Shown: in pieces, positions 34,994 to 43,886 of the stretch | How positions within the stretch are numbered: the first letter of the stretch is position 1 | Layout: every line of letters starts with the position of its first letter | From: Sediminibacillus dalangtanensis | Lineage (GTDB): Bacteria > Bacillota > Bacilli > Bacillales > Amphibacillaceae | Assembly (NCBI RefSeq): GCF_017792025.1 | Contig: NZ_CP046956.1 | Span: 1,860,001-1,924,000, forward strand | DNA: 64,000 nt | Reading direction: 5' to 3' | Position numbers and translations under genes: made by a program | Notes under the pieces: model-generated | What the model was told of the DNA's origin: nothing | Seen by the model: the letters and a program-made list of their open reading frames with translations, nothing else | Database searches by the model: none

Positions 34994-37702
34994 ATGGCAG
35001 CAAACAATACTTATAATGCAAAAAAGCAATTTGAATTGAATGGTAAAACGTATAACTATTATCAATTAAAAGCCCTGGAAGACGCAGGACTAGGCGAAAT
35101 TACCCGCCTTCCTTTTTCTATCCGTGTGTTGCTTGAATCCCTTGTGAGACAACACGATGGCTTTGTTATCAAGGATGAACATGTTGAAAGCCTGGCGAAA
35201 TGGGGGAAAGCGGAAGGAAAGGATGTTCCGTTCAAGCCATCGCGCGTTATATTGCAGGACTTCACTGGGGTACCTGCAGTGGTGGATCTCGCTTCCTTAC
35301 GAAAAGCAATGGTCGACATGGGAGGAGCACCTGATAAAATCAATCCGGAAGTCCCTGTGGACCTGGTTATCGACCATTCTGTCCAGGTAGACAAATATGG
35401 AACACCTAATGCATTACAAGCGAATATGGATTTGGAATTTGAGCGGAACATGGAGCGATACGAATTTTTAAATTGGGCTCAAAAAGCATTCGATAACTAT
35501 CGCGCTGTTCCACCTGCAACAGGTATTGTCCATCAGGTCAATCTCGAATATATCGCGAATGTTGTCCATGCACTCGAAAATGAAAGCGGTGAATATGACG
35601 CTTTTCCTGATACCCTTGTAGGCACGGATTCCCATACCACCATGATCAATGGTTTAGGAGTTCTAGGCTGGGGTGTTGGCGGTATCGAAGCAGAAGCAGG
35701 AATGCTTGGCCAGCCATCATACTTCCCGGCACCGGAGGTTATCGGTGTTAAATTCACCGGCAGTTTCCCAAATGGAACAACTGCCACCGATTTGGCATTG
35801 AAAGTGACACAAGTACTAAGAAAACGTAATGTTGTCGGGAAATTTGTGGAATATTTCGGACCGGGATTGAAGGATATGCCATTGGCTGATCGTGCCACCA
35901 TTTCCAATATGGCTCCTGAATATGGCGCTACGTGCGGTTTCTTCCCTGTTGATCAGGAATCCCTGAATTATTTGCGACTGACAGGAAGAAGCGAGGATCA
36001 TATTGCTTTAGTCGAGAAATATTGTAAAGAAAATAACCTTTGGTATTCATCCGACCAACCGGATCCAGAATTTACTGAACTAGTTGAAATAAATCTTTCA
36101 GAGCTTGAGCCGAATTTATCTGGACCGAAACGTCCTCAAGATTTAATTCCGCTTTCCAAAATGAAAGAGTCATTTAACGAGGCAGTAACAGCACCGGCAG
36201 GCAACCAAGGTTTTGGTTTGGATGCAAAAGAATTTGAAAAAGAAGCAGCGATTGATCATCCAGATGGAAAATCGTCCGTGATGAAAACAGGTGCTGTGGC
36301 AATCGCAGCCATTACTTCTTGTACCAACACTTCCAATCCTTACGTTATGCTGGGGGCAGGACTCTTGGCTAAAAAGGCTGTAGAAAAAGGACTCGAAGTA
36401 CCGGCCTATGTAAAAACATCACTTGCCCCGGGTTCGAAAGTGGTTACCCGTTATTTGGAGGATTCCGGACTAATGCCTTATCTTGAACGGTTAGGTTTTA
36501 GCCTTGTAGGTTACGGCTGTACGACTTGTATTGGAAATTCTGGTCCATTGTCTCCAGAAATAGAGGATGCAATCGTGGAAAACGATCTCACTGTTTCTTC
36601 CGTGCTATCAGGGAACCGTAACTTTGAAGGTCGAATTCATCCACTGGTGAAAGCGAATTACTTGGCTTCTCCTCCACTTGTGGTGGCTTATGCGCTTGCA
36701 GGCAGTGTCGATGTTGACTTATACAATGAACCAATCGGCACCGACAACGATGGAAATGCCGTTTATTTCAATGATATTTGGCCATCCATTGACGAAATCA
36801 AACAGGAAGTAGCTAAGGCAGTAACACCTGAAATTTTCCGGAAAGAATACGAAAACGTATTTGATTCTAATGAGAAATGGAATGCTATCGATACGACCGA
36901 TGAACCATTGTATAAATGGAATGATGAATCAACCTATATTCAAAATCCGCCGTTCTTTGAGGGATTATCTAAAGAAGCGGGGGAAGTCCACCAGCTTAAT
37001 AATTTACGGGCAATCGGTAAATTCGGCGACTCGGTAACAACGGATCACATTTCTCCAGCCGGGGCGATTGCAAAAGACATGCCTGCCGGTAAGTATTTAC
37101 AGGAAAAAGATGTTTCCCCTAGAAACTTTAACTCGTATGGTTCTCGTCGTGGTAATCACGAAGTCATGATGCGAGGAACATTTGCGAATATCCGGATTCG
37201 TAACTTGCTGGCTCCGGGAACAGAGGGTGGATACACAACGTACTGGCCAACCGAAGAAGTGATGCCGATTTATGATGCTGCAATGAAATATCAAGAAGAC
37301 GAAACAGGTCTATTGGTTATTGCTGGGAAAGATTATGGCATGGGTAGCTCTCGCGACTGGGCAGCCAAGGGTACAAACTTGCTAGGGATTAAAACAGTTA
37401 TTGCAGAAAGCTTTGAACGAATCCATCGTTCCAACTTGGTGATGATGGGAGTACTTCCGTTGCAATTTGCCAAAGGTGAAAGTGCTGAATCCCTAGGATT
37501 GACTGGAAAAGAAACATTTGACGTAGATATTGATGAAACGGTCAAACCCCATGACCTTGTGAAGGTAACCGCAACCGACGAGCAAGGCAATAAAACAGAG
37601 TTTGAAGTCATTGCACGCTTTGATAGCGAAGTTGAAATTGACTACTATCGTCATGGCGGCATCCTGCAAATGGTGCTTCGAAACAAATTGAAAACGAACT
37701 AA
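34994..37702 (+). CDS. citB: Aconitate hydratase
   Basis: A 902-residue TCA-cycle enzyme that isomerises citrate to isocitrate through a 4Fe-4S cluster; the apo-form binds RNA in B. subtilis. Cluster cysteines are in [12 protein letters not shown] and [14 protein letters not shown]. Other signatures are [14 protein letters not shown], the [12 protein letters not shown] segment, and [15 protein letters not shown] at the start of the swivel domain. It is of the AcnA/IRP type (909 in B. subtilis). The AAAGGGGGT site lies rather far (14 nt) from the ATG. A terminator follows. The upstream dyad at 34915 may affect its expression. Confidence 0.97.
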   Translation: MAANNTYNAKKQFELNGKTYNYYQLKALEDAGLGEITRLPFSIRVLLESLVRQHDGFVIKDEHVESLAKWGKAEGKDVPFKPSRVILQDFTGVPAVVDLASLRKAMVDMGGAPDKINPEVPVDLVIDHSVQVDKYGTPNALQANMDLEFERNMERYEFLNWAQKAFDNYRAVPPATGIVHQVNLEYIANVVHALENESGEYDAFPDTLVGTDSHTTMINGLGVLGWGVGGIEAEAGMLGQPSYFPAPEVIGVKFTGSFPNGTTATDLALKVTQVLRKRNVVGKFVEYFGPGLKDMPLADRATISNMAPEYGATCGFFPVDQESLNYLRLTGRSEDHIALVEKYCKENNLWYSSDQPDPEFTELVEINLSELEPNLSGPKRPQDLIPLSKMKESFNEAVTAPAGNQGFGLDAKEFEKEAAIDHPDGKSSVMKTGAVAIAAITSCTNTSNPYVMLGAGLLAKKAVEKGLEVPAYVKTSLAPGSKVVTRYLEDSGLMPYLERLGFSLVGYGCTTCIGNSGPLSPEIEDAIVENDLTVSSVLSGNRNFEGRIHPLVKANYLASPPLVVAYALAGSVDVDLYNEPIGTDNDGNAVYFNDIWPSIDEIKQEVAKAVTPEIFRKEYENVFDSNEKWNAIDTTDEPLYKWNDESTYIQNPPFFEGLSKEAGEVHQLNNLRAIGKFGDSVTTDHISPAGAIAKDMPAGKYLQEKDVSPRNFNSYGSRRGNHEVMMRGTFANIRIRNLLAPGTEGGYTTYWPTEEVMPIYDAAMKYQEDETGLLVIAGKDYGMGSSRDWAAKGTNLLGIKTVIAESFERIHRSNLVMMGVLPLQFAKGESAESLGLTGKETFDVDIDETVKPHDLVKVTATDEQGNKTEFEVIARFDSEVEIDYYRHGGILQMVLRNKLKTN

Positions 37703-37710
37703 TGGAGATT

Positions 37711-37743
37711 AAAACAGTCCGGCGTTGCCGGGCTGTTTTTCAT
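37711..37743 (+). terminator. Terminator after citB
   Basis: AAAACAG-CCGGC pairs with GCCGG-CTGTTTT around a GTT loop, followed by TTCATTT. Confidence 0.9.
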
Positions 37744-37865
37744 TTGGACAATTTTCAACAGCATGGCACTTTTTTTGCGGATAAGATGTAAACTGCGCAG
37801 TAACTGTGATTGGAAGTTTCATTTCCTATTCAAAAAAATTGGTAACCACCGCTTCGGTAGCATCC

Positions 37866-37976
37866 TTCGCTTTCCGCGGGCACGGCTTCAGCTAACTTGG
37901 TAAAGAAAACCGATTTACCAAGTGGATTCAGCTCGCGCTTTTCCCGCAGGAGTCTGCGTATGCTCCCTGCGCTAAG
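37866..37976 (+). repeat. Family B repeat, copy 2 left half (type Ba)
   Basis: Begins TTCGCTTTCCGCGGGCACGG and continues CTTCAGCTAACTTGG, then an ACTTGGTAAAG/TTTACCAAGT hairpin, AGCTCGCGCT and CCCGCAGGAGTCTGCG. It matches 39839-39950 closely and pairs CCGCGGG with CCCGCAGG. It lies with its Bb partner in the 768-bp gap between citB and yneN. Confidence 0.75.
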
Positions 37977-38044
37977 AAGCATGCTGATTAACGCTAGCAT
38001 AGAAATTTTTTTCCTTGACCCAACAGATGCATCGCCGCCGCAGC

Positions 38045-38203
38045 CTTCCTTGGGACTGCGGTTACTCGTCCCACCGAAAACACTTGTCCTGCGGGAGGAA
38101 AGGTCTCGGTGAGATCCGCAGAGCGTTCGTTCGAGGAAGCTTACCAGCCGCCCGCGGAAAGCCCAGGGTATTTCCGTAGCGCTGGACTACACCACTACTA
38201 TAA
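38045..38203 (+). repeat. Family B repeat, copy 2 right half (type Bb)
   Basis: Matches 14431-14583: TGGGACTGCGGTTACTCGTC, CCTGCGGGAGG, CCGCAGAGCGTTCGTTC, CCGCCCGCGGAAAG and GGTATTTCCGTAGCG. The remaining 38204-38460 is AT-rich and holds no gene I can support. Confidence 0.75.
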
Positions 38204-38471
38204 AAAGGCCCAAGGACTACAAAGGAAATTACTGCCTTTTTTATCAAAGGTGTTTAAAGGTAATATGTTTTCTCTGTTGATCTTTTTAGGAAGTATGCTC
38301 TTTTTACAGAAGGACGAATAACAATAGTATGAACAATTTCCCGTAATTCTTTACATATTATGAGAAACAAATTAAGATTACAGAGTAAACAAGGCTTCTA
38401 AATCAATGATTTCCTACATAGAATGAAACGGGATCTGTACAAGCTGCAAAATTTTTAGAGGAATGGTGAAA

Positions 38472-39026
38472 ATGATTAAAAAAGCGACTGCTGCAATTTT
38501 GTTACTAACCTTGATTGTCATTTTTATCTATAATGTGACTGATAATGGAACGGAGAAAGAAATGCAGCAGATGGCCAATAACCAAGCATCTGCGAACAAT
38601 TTGAAAGCAGGACAGGCTGCTCCTGATTTATCGTTGAAATCGCTTGAAGATAAACAAATAAATTTGTCCGATTTTAAAGGAAAAAAAGTATTGTTGAATT
38701 TTTGGGCAACCTGGTGCGGACCGTGCAAAGAAGAAATCCCCGCTTTAGAACAGCTGAAGCAGGGACATGGTGAAGAAGTGGAAATATTGGCAGTCAACGC
38801 CACAGCGACAGAAATCGAAGGAATCGAAAAAGTTAAATCGTTTAAAGAGCAGGCAAATGTTACTTTCCGCATTCTTTTGGATAAGGATTCGAAAGCAGTA
38901 GATAGTTACCGTGTCTTGAATATCCCGACATCCTATTTCATTGGCAGCGATGGAAACATCAAGCAGACAGTGACGGGCCCGATGTCCTACGAATTTATGG
39001 AAAACACACTAAAATCTTTCGATTAG
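38472..39026 (+). CDS. yneN: YneN, membrane-anchored thiol-disulfide oxidoreductase
   Basis: A 184-residue TlpA/ResA-like protein. A single N-terminal hydrophobic segment (ATAAILLLTLIVIFIYNV) anchors it with the thioredoxin domain outside. The domain opens with GQAAPDLSLKSLEDKQINL, and the active site WCGPC lies in NFWATWCGPCKEEIPALEQL; the cis-proline motif is NIPTSYFI. It resembles reductases that maintain extracytoplasmic thiols, e.g. for cytochrome c or spore synthesis. ATG 38472 has AGAGG upstream; ATG 38463 overlaps it. It follows citB as in B. subtilis. Confidence 0.9.
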   Translation: MIKKATAAILLLTLIVIFIYNVTDNGTEKEMQQMANNQASANNLKAGQAAPDLSLKSLEDKQINLSDFKGKKVLLNFWATWCGPCKEEIPALEQLKQGHGEEVEILAVNATATEIEGIEKVKSFKEQANVTFRILLDKDSKAVDSYRVLNIPTSYFIGSDGNIKQTVTGPMSYEFMENTLKSFD

Positions 39027-39081
39027 CTTATATTTTTTGAAAAATTAGGCAATCCTCCTATTAATGGAATCAGAGGAGGGA

Positions 39082-39231
39082 TTGACCATTTCTTTAAGAA
39101 AACGTAAATCACTTGAAGATCTAATAAAGGAAAACAGGGAAGCCATTTTAAACGACAGTAGATTGCTGAATCATATTGAAGACAGGCTCGATAGTCGAAG
39201 GAATGTCATTTCGTCAAAACAGGATGACTGA
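39082..39231 (+). CDS. FbpB-family small basic protein
   Basis: A 49-residue, highly charged protein reading [20 protein letters not shown] followed by [16 protein letters not shown], the pattern of FbpB-family small basic proteins (RRKK-SFEELV-ENK-LLND---IE-R---R). B. subtilis FbpB is Fur-regulated and acts with the sRNA FsrA in iron sparing. The start is unusual: GAGGAGGG at 39073-39080 is close to in-frame TTG 39082, while ATT 39088 has the ideal distance; ATG 39064 lacks a site. A perfect terminator overlaps its stop. No Fur box was recognised, so iron control is not supported here. Confidence 0.72.
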   Translation: MTISLRKRKSLEDLIKENREAILNDSRLLNHIEDRLDSRRNVISSKQDD

Positions 39232-39256
39232 TTTTACTGGTCATCCTGTTTTGTAT
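39216..39256 (+). terminator. Terminator after the FbpB-like gene
   Basis: A perfect 13-bp stem AAAACAGGATGAC/GTCATCCTGTTTT with an 11-nt loop; the left arm overlaps the last codons. Confidence 0.88.
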
Positions 39257-39281
39257 AACTGCATTTATTTAGCCAATAATA
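39253..39281 (+). promoter_or_regulatory. Candidate forespore (sigma-G/F) promoter of sspN-tlp
   Basis: GTATA, 17 nt, AATAATA resembles the sigma-G pattern (GHATR, 17-18 nt, CATnHTA) with one mismatch in the -10. It lies 30 nt before sspN, whose homologue is a sigma-G gene. Confidence 0.42.
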
Positions 39282-39310
39282 ATGGTATCCTTTTGAAAGG
39301 AGGACTCGAC

Positions 39311-39454
39311 GTGGGTAATCCTAAAAAGGACAGCAAACATTTCCGGCCCAGACATCTAGGAACGCAGCCGTTGGAGGCTGGGGGAAATAAGGGAAAACAA
39401 ATGCAGGTAAAAAGTGACCAAAAGCCTCAAGTGATTCAAACCAAAGGTGAATAG
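39311..39454 (+). CDS. sspN: Small acid-soluble spore protein N
   Basis: A 47-residue forespore protein of the SspN family (48 in B. subtilis). [20 protein letters not shown] and the C-terminal VIQTKGE match the family closely, with a central GNKGKQM. It is a minor spore-core protein of unclear action. The start is GTG, 8 nt after AAGGAGG; upstream in-frame codons overlap the candidate promoter. It is followed after 12 nt by tlp, the same pair as in B. subtilis. Confidence 0.92.
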   Translation: MGNPKKDSKHFRPRHLGTQPLEAGGNKGKQMQVKSDQKPQVIQTKGE

Positions 39455-39466
39455 GAGGGCTTCTCA

Positions 39467-39700
39467 ATGGATAAACATCGACCACAGCCGAATCCTGATG
39501 ATCGCTCTGACAATGTGGAAAAGTTACAGGATATGGTTCAAAATACAATTGCCAATCTGGAAGCTGCTCATGAAACGATGAAGTTCGCATCTGGAGAGGA
39601 AAAGGAACAAATCAAAGCTAAGAACGCTCGCAGAGAAGAATCTATCCGCGGCTTTCGTGACGAAATAAAAGACGAATATCATGACAGACAGCAACATTAA
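39467..39700 (+). CDS. tlp: Small acid-soluble spore protein Tlp
   Basis: A 77-residue hydrophilic protein of the Tlp (thioredoxin-like, a historical name) family: PNPDDRSDNVEKLQDMVQNT, NLEAAHETM, NARREESIRGFRDEIKDEY. It accumulates in the spore core; there is no redox motif. An AGGAGGG site precedes the ATG. It is co-transcribed with sspN and ends at repeat C1, whose hairpin serves as terminator. Confidence 0.93.
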   Translation: MDKHRPQPNPDDRSDNVEKLQDMVQNTIANLEAAHETMKFASGEEKEQIKAKNARREESIRGFRDEIKDEYHDRQQH

Positions 39701-39705
39701 GAACC

Positions 39706-39770
39706 TGGGACAAAAGCATCGTGACCAAAATAAAAACCGAACGATACCTCCATTCGTTCGGTTTTTATTT
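39706..39770 (+). repeat. Family C repeat, copy 1 (terminator-type)
   Basis: TGGGACAAAAGCATCGTGAC leads to a 13-bp stem AAAAACCGAACGA/TCGTTCGGTTTTT with a 9-nt loop and a T-rich tail. It starts 6 nt after the tlp stop and acts as its terminator. Related copies are at 40245 (reversed), 43756, 46248 (reversed) and 63958. Confidence 0.85.
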
Positions 39771-39838
39771 GATTAGCAAAAAGCAAACTGTTCTACTCTT
39801 CTCTCATGAAAAGTGCAACTTCCCACTCCGGCAAGGTA

Positions 39839-39950
39839 CTTCGCTTTCCGTGGGCACGGCTTTAGCTAACTTGACAAAGAATATCGCTTTGCCAAGTGGA
39901 TCTTCAGCTTGCGCTCATCCCGTTGGAGTCTGCTTAACTTGCCTCCGTTG
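39839..39950 (+). repeat. Family B repeat, copy 3 (type Ba)
   Basis: CTTCGCTTTCCGTGGGCACG, GCTAACTTGACAAAG, GCTTTGCCAAGTGGAT, TCAGCTTGCGCTCATCCCG and GGAGTCTGC match 37866-37976. It lies in the 990-bp gap between tlp and the AAA+ gene, which is entirely repeat-derived or without genes (C1, B3, C2, A5). Confidence 0.72.
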
Positions 39951-40244
39951 AATGGAGATATCTTCTCTTCTGGTGTGTTTTTCGTGTTGCCTATTGCCGT
40001 TACGGATAGAAAGCGAAGCCGCATGGAAACCAGGAGTACTTCTTTATCCTTATGCTATTGTCCAATTTTCAAAGAATAAAGGAGCCCCCATGCCGATTTT
40101 TCGTCTTCTTCCCTGTTTAGATATTTATCAGCCAATAGAAGAATACGATTCATCTTGGCTTGATCGTGTGGAAATCAGACCACGAAAACATAGCGATTCG
40201 AAGCACGCATCAACCAACAGGATAAAAAGAGAATATACAAATAC

Positions 40245-40311
40245 AAACCGAACGAATTTGATTGGAATTTTGAATTCGTTCGGTTTTGACTTACTGGCCA
40301 TGTTTTTGTCC
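40245..40311 (-). repeat. Family C repeat, copy 2 (reversed)
   Basis: A 14-bp stem AAACCGAACGAATT/AATTCGTTCGGTTT with a 14-nt loop, followed on its right by TGTTTTTGTCC, the reverse complement of the GGACAAAAACA leader. There is no gene for it to terminate on the reverse strand. It lies in inverted orientation to copy C1, with repeat B3 between them. Confidence 0.75.
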
Positions 40312-40340
40312 AAAGATAAGAAAGTATAAACTTCAGAGAT

Positions 40341-40519
40341 GTCTAGCTCCAGCGCCTACCCCTCGAGGTCTTAAGCAAAACCTCTGTGTGGCAAAAGGCC
40401 GCCACTTCGAGGCTTTGCTTAAGCTTGTCGGAGGCCCAAACGATGTGGGTCATGCAGGCGTTGCCCCAGGACGTGGCGGCTTTAGCATGTATTCCTTTGA
40501 CCAAGGCGCTTGCGCTTTT
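40341..40519 (+). repeat. Family A repeat, copy 5 (short, divergent)
   Basis: Lacks the first 55 or so bases (TATAGGAAAT part) of the other copies and starts GTCTAGCTCCAGCGCC. Its long stem CTTAAGCAAA/TTTGCTTAAG plus CCTC/GAGG pairs fully, where copies 1-4 have an internal loop. It ends GGCGCTTGCGCTTTTC, about 170 bp before the AAA+ gene. Confidence 0.85.
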
Positions 40520-40690
40520 CTTTACGGCCTTTTTATATAGCGCTATTTTTGGGAAGGTTGATCCTTCAGCCATTAGAGGAACGAGAATAATTGGACATTT
40601 TATGATCATTATCGGCGGAAAAGCATGAAAATCTACAACATAGGATGCCTGTGATAAAATAGGTTTGGAAAGAAGGGAGCGGAATCGAAA

Positions 40691-42988
40691 GTGGCATTTA
40701 CTGATAGAGATAACACAACAATTAGCGGACATCTTGAGCAATGGACGACGATAAACCAACATCCCCCTTTTAGCGAGGTAGAGGCACTGCGACTTATTAA
40801 CGACTGGCAAAACGGAACAATAGAGCTTTCAGAATTTTATAGAGCAGTTGTTTACATGATCATTGCCTTTCATCGGTTAAAACGAAATCAAGAAAATGAC
40901 CACATTGTTGATCTCCTTTTGAAAGAAACAGGTGAATTGAGTGAAAAGCCTGTGGTATTGCAAGAATTAAAAAGTATCAAAGCATATTTAAATTTTTATT
41001 CCGAACTGGAAAAGCTCCCGATAGCCGAATGGGCTATCAGGGAAACCGATTTTGATCCTGCTAAGTTAAAAAAAATACGTGAACTGGCAGAGGAAATTGA
41101 TGAATTTTTGAATAAAACCAGCTTGGTTCAAGCAGAATTCACTGACAACCCTCTTTCACAAGTGGGCTCTCAAATCATTGATCGATTATCACGTTTACTG
41201 GATATGCTAAAAGAGACTGGAGATGCGATTGAAAATAAAAAAACCGGGCTCGCGGTTCAACAATTGAACCAGCAAGTAAAAGAAATCGTAAAATGGAGAA
41301 CGGAACTGGCCACTCTGTTTCCTGAGGCTTTCAAAAAAAATAATCAGGAAGACCCTCTGAAAACGCTTGATGAATTAATTGGAATGAAGGAAATCAAGCA
41401 ATATATTCATCAGTATTATCATTATTTAAAATACCAAAAAGAACGAAAAGAGCTTGGCTTCCAAATGGTTGATGAGCCGGGACTCCATATGATTATAAGT
41501 GGTAATCCTGGAACAGGTAAAACAACCATTGCCAGACTGTTGGCAGCTATTTATCATGAACTTGGACTATTGGAAACAAACCAGGTCACCGAAGTAAATC
41601 GAGCGCACTTAGTCGGTTCCTACGTCGGACAGAGCGAGGAAAATACTGTCAACTATGTAAGGCAATCAGTGGGCGGGATATTATTTATCGATGAAGCATA
41701 CAGCTTGAAACGGGAAGGTCAAAGCGGCAGTGACTATGGACAAGCTGTTATTGATACGTTGGTATCCAGTATGACCAGCAAGGAATATGCAGACCGGTTT
41801 GCGGTTATTCTGGCAGGTTATCCTGAAGAAATGCGACAGTTTCTTTGGGCAAATCCTGGTTTACGCAGTCGTTTTCCTGAGCCGAATCATATTACACTTC
41901 CCGACTTTAAAAATGACGAGTTACTACAAATTGCTGAAAAAACAGCATTAAGCAATGATTACTTTTTTACAGAAAAAGCGTTGCGTAAATTTGAAGGATT
42001 AATAGAGAAATCCAGAGTGGATGAGACCTTCGGCAATGCAAGGACAGTCAGAGACTTGGTGTTACGGGCTATTTTTCGAAAGGGGGCATATAAACAGCGT
42101 GCTGCCGGTGAAAACTGGCTCGACCATATGAGAATTGAGACCGAGGATCTCGAAGACTTGAACGATGAATCAGAAGACCAACAACCGATGCAACGTCTGG
42201 ATAATCTTATAGGACTGGAAAATGTGAAAGAGGAAGTGAAAAAGCTATCTTCATTTGTCCGGATACAACAACAAAGAAAACAGCAAGGTCTGCCAACTGT
42301 TCCGATTCAATTACACGCAATATTTTCCGGGAATCCCGGAACTGGTAAAACAACCGTTGCCAACATTTATTCACGGATATTAAATGAATGCGGCTTGTTA
42401 AAAAGAGGACACCTGGTCGTTGCTTCGCGAAGCGACCTTGTTGCTGGGTTTGTCGGCCAAACTGCCATTAAAACAAAGCAAAAAGTCAGGGAGGCCCTTG
42501 GCGGTGTGTTATTCATAGATGAAGCATACAGTCTATACCGAGGGGATAAAGATTTCGGGAAGGAAGCCATTGACACCCTAGTTGACGAGATGACCAAGCA
42601 CAATGAAAATCTGGTCGTGATACTCGCAGGCTATAGCAGAGAAATGGAGCAGTTCATTTCCAGTAATCCAGGGCTTGAATCCCGTTTTAAAAAATACTTT
42701 TACTTCCCGGATTATCAGCCCGAAGATTTGATGAAGATTACCAAGTCCCATCTCGAGGAATATCACTATCACTTAGAAGAAGAAGCGGATCATTACTTGA
42801 ACGAGCAATATCAGGAACATGAAATTGATGGAAATGCCAGATTTGCAGTCAATCTAGTGGACGAAGCTGTTCAATTCCAGGCTCTTCGTATTATAGAAGA
42901 ACAACAGGACACTGCTGAAGTGAATCAGCTTTTGACGAAAGAAGACTTTGCCCAGGCCTGGAGTACGATTAGGGGGAAAAGACCATGA
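40691..42988 (+). CDS. Double-module SpoVK/CbbX-like AAA+ ATPase
   Basis: A 765-residue protein with an N-terminal helical region (residues 1 to about 220) and two complete AAA+ modules. Module 1: Walker A GNPGTGKT at 271-278, Walker B ILFIDEAYSL near 330, sensor ILAGYPEEM, NPGLRSRFPEP. Module 2: Walker A at 547-554, Walker B VLFIDEAYSL near 606, ILAGYSREM, NPGLESRF. Both are of the CbbX/SpoVK type, so both should hydrolyse ATP. The start is GTG about 11 nt after GGGAG. The stop overlaps the start of yneP (ATGA). B. subtilis has no gene here. A sporulation or remodelling role is inference from the family alone. Confidence 0.88.
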   Translation: MAFTDRDNTTISGHLEQWTTINQHPPFSEVEALRLINDWQNGTIELSEFYRAVVYMIIAFHRLKRNQENDHIVDLLLKETGELSEKPVVLQELKSIKAYLNFYSELEKLPIAEWAIRETDFDPAKLKKIRELAEEIDEFLNKTSLVQAEFTDNPLSQVGSQIIDRLSRLLDMLKETGDAIENKKTGLAVQQLNQQVKEIVKWRTELATLFPEAFKKNNQEDPLKTLDELIGMKEIKQYIHQYYHYLKYQKERKELGFQMVDEPGLHMIISGNPGTGKTTIARLLAAIYHELGLLETNQVTEVNRAHLVGSYVGQSEENTVNYVRQSVGGILFIDEAYSLKREGQSGSDYGQAVIDTLVSSMTSKEYADRFAVILAGYPEEMRQFLWANPGLRSRFPEPNHITLPDFKNDELLQIAEKTALSNDYFFTEKALRKFEGLIEKSRVDETFGNARTVRDLVLRAIFRKGAYKQRAAGENWLDHMRIETEDLEDLNDESEDQQPMQRLDNLIGLENVKEEVKKLSSFVRIQQQRKQQGLPTVPIQLHAIFSGNPGTGKTTVANIYSRILNECGLLKRGHLVVASRSDLVAGFVGQTAIKTKQKVREALGGVLFIDEAYSLYRGDKDFGKEAIDTLVDEMTKHNENLVVILAGYSREMEQFISSNPGLESRFKKYFYFPDYQPEDLMKITKSHLEEYHYHLEEEADHYLNEQYQEHEIDGNARFAVNLVDEAVQFQALRIIEEQQDTAEVNQLLTKEDFAQAWSTIRGKRP

Positions 42989-43407
42989 AAACAGTGAAAA
43001 CACCAATAAAGGTGAGATATCAAGAGACCGATCAAATGGGAGTCGTTTACCATGCCAACTATTTGGTGTGGTTTGAAATTGGCCGGACTTCGTTTATTGA
43101 AGAATTAGGGTTTAAATATCATGAAATGGAAAACTTAGGGGTTGTATCTCCAGTTGTGGATGCCGATTTATCATTCAAACAACCAATTCGTTACGGAGAA
43201 GAAGCATTTATAGATACTTGGATAAAAGAATACGATGGTTTGCGGGTTTCGTACGGTTATCGGATTTATAATGCAGAAGGAAGTACAGCAGTCACAGGTT
43301 CCACCAGGCATGTCGTGGTGAAAAAGGAATCTTTCCGACCGGTTTCCATAAGAAAATCCCTTCCAGACTGGCATCAGGCATACCTTGACGCCATGAAAGG
43401 AGAATAA
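42985..43407 (+). CDS. yneP: YneP, 4-hydroxybenzoyl-CoA-type thioesterase
   Basis: A 140-residue hotdog-fold acyl-CoA thioesterase of the YbgC/4HBT family. The active-site motif VRYQETDQMGVVYHANYLVWFEIGR (conserved Asp in TDQMG, then HANY) is intact. Probably cytoplasmic; substrate unknown. It starts by a 4-nt overlap (ATGA) with the double AAA+ gene and is followed after 3 nt by yneQ, so all three are likely co-translated. tlp-yneP-yneQ-yneR is the B. subtilis order without the AAA+ gene. Confidence 0.92.
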   Translation: MKTVKTPIKVRYQETDQMGVVYHANYLVWFEIGRTSFIEELGFKYHEMENLGVVSPVVDADLSFKQPIRYGEEAFIDTWIKEYDGLRVSYGYRIYNAEGSTAVTGSTRHVVVKKESFRPVSIRKSLPDWHQAYLDAMKGE

Positions 43408-43410
43408 CGG

Positions 43411-43710
43411 ATGGCTTTTGGATTGAAAAGGGAAGAGCTGAATCAGTGGAAAAAGGATGTAGAAAAAGGAAATATCGCTTTTCTTACTCACTTTTGGCTT
43501 GATTCCAGATTCCCTGGATGTGATACTGTTACAAAAGCAGGCTGTAGTGATGTGAATAAATTGATAAAGTGGGGGAAGCAGTACGGGTTGGATCCTCATT
43601 GGATACACCGCGATGATAAGTACCCTCATTATGATTTATTTGGTGAGAGACAAAAACAAATTTTAACTGCCGAAAAGCAGTGGAGTCAATTGGAAAAATT
43701 CCATATTTAA
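43411..43710 (+). CDS. yneQ: YneQ, conserved protein of unknown function
   Basis: A 99-residue soluble protein found beside yneP in Bacillus. Conserved blocks include MAFGLKREELNQWKKDVEKG, IAFLTHFWLDSRFPGC, VTKAGCSDVNKLIKWGKQYGL and HYDLFGERQKQIL. No catalytic motif can be named, though two cysteines and several histidines are conserved-looking. Its start lies 3 nt after the yneP stop with GAAAGGAG within the end of yneP. Repeat C3 follows as its terminator. Confidence 0.88.
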   Translation: MAFGLKREELNQWKKDVEKGNIAFLTHFWLDSRFPGCDTVTKAGCSDVNKLIKWGKQYGLDPHWIHRDDKYPHYDLFGERQKQILTAEKQWSQLEKFHI

Positions 43711-43755
43711 AGTGGTATATTTCCCGTTTGTGCACCTTTCTATTAACAGTGGATG

Positions 43756-43838
43756 GGGATAAAAGCATAGTGTGCAAAAGCAAAAATCGAACGATGTTTC
43801 GAACTACTGAGCATTCGAACTCGTTCGATTTTCTTTTT
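43756..43838 (+). repeat. Family C repeat, copy 3 (terminator-type)
   Basis: GGGATAAAAGCATAGTGTGC leads to a 12-bp stem AAAATCGAACGA/TCGTTCGATTTT with a 26-nt loop that can pair further (TTCGAA parts), followed by CTTTTTTG. It lies 45 nt after the yneQ stop. Confidence 0.75.
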
Positions 43839-43886
43839 TGATTTTACTGCAGAATTACTTTCAAATCTTCCTAATGATTCTTTTTA

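Noticed and set aside
39952..40329. 125-residue open frame between tlp and the AAA+ gene
   Set aside because: It is built from repeats B3 and C2, has no ribosome site and no recognisable domain.
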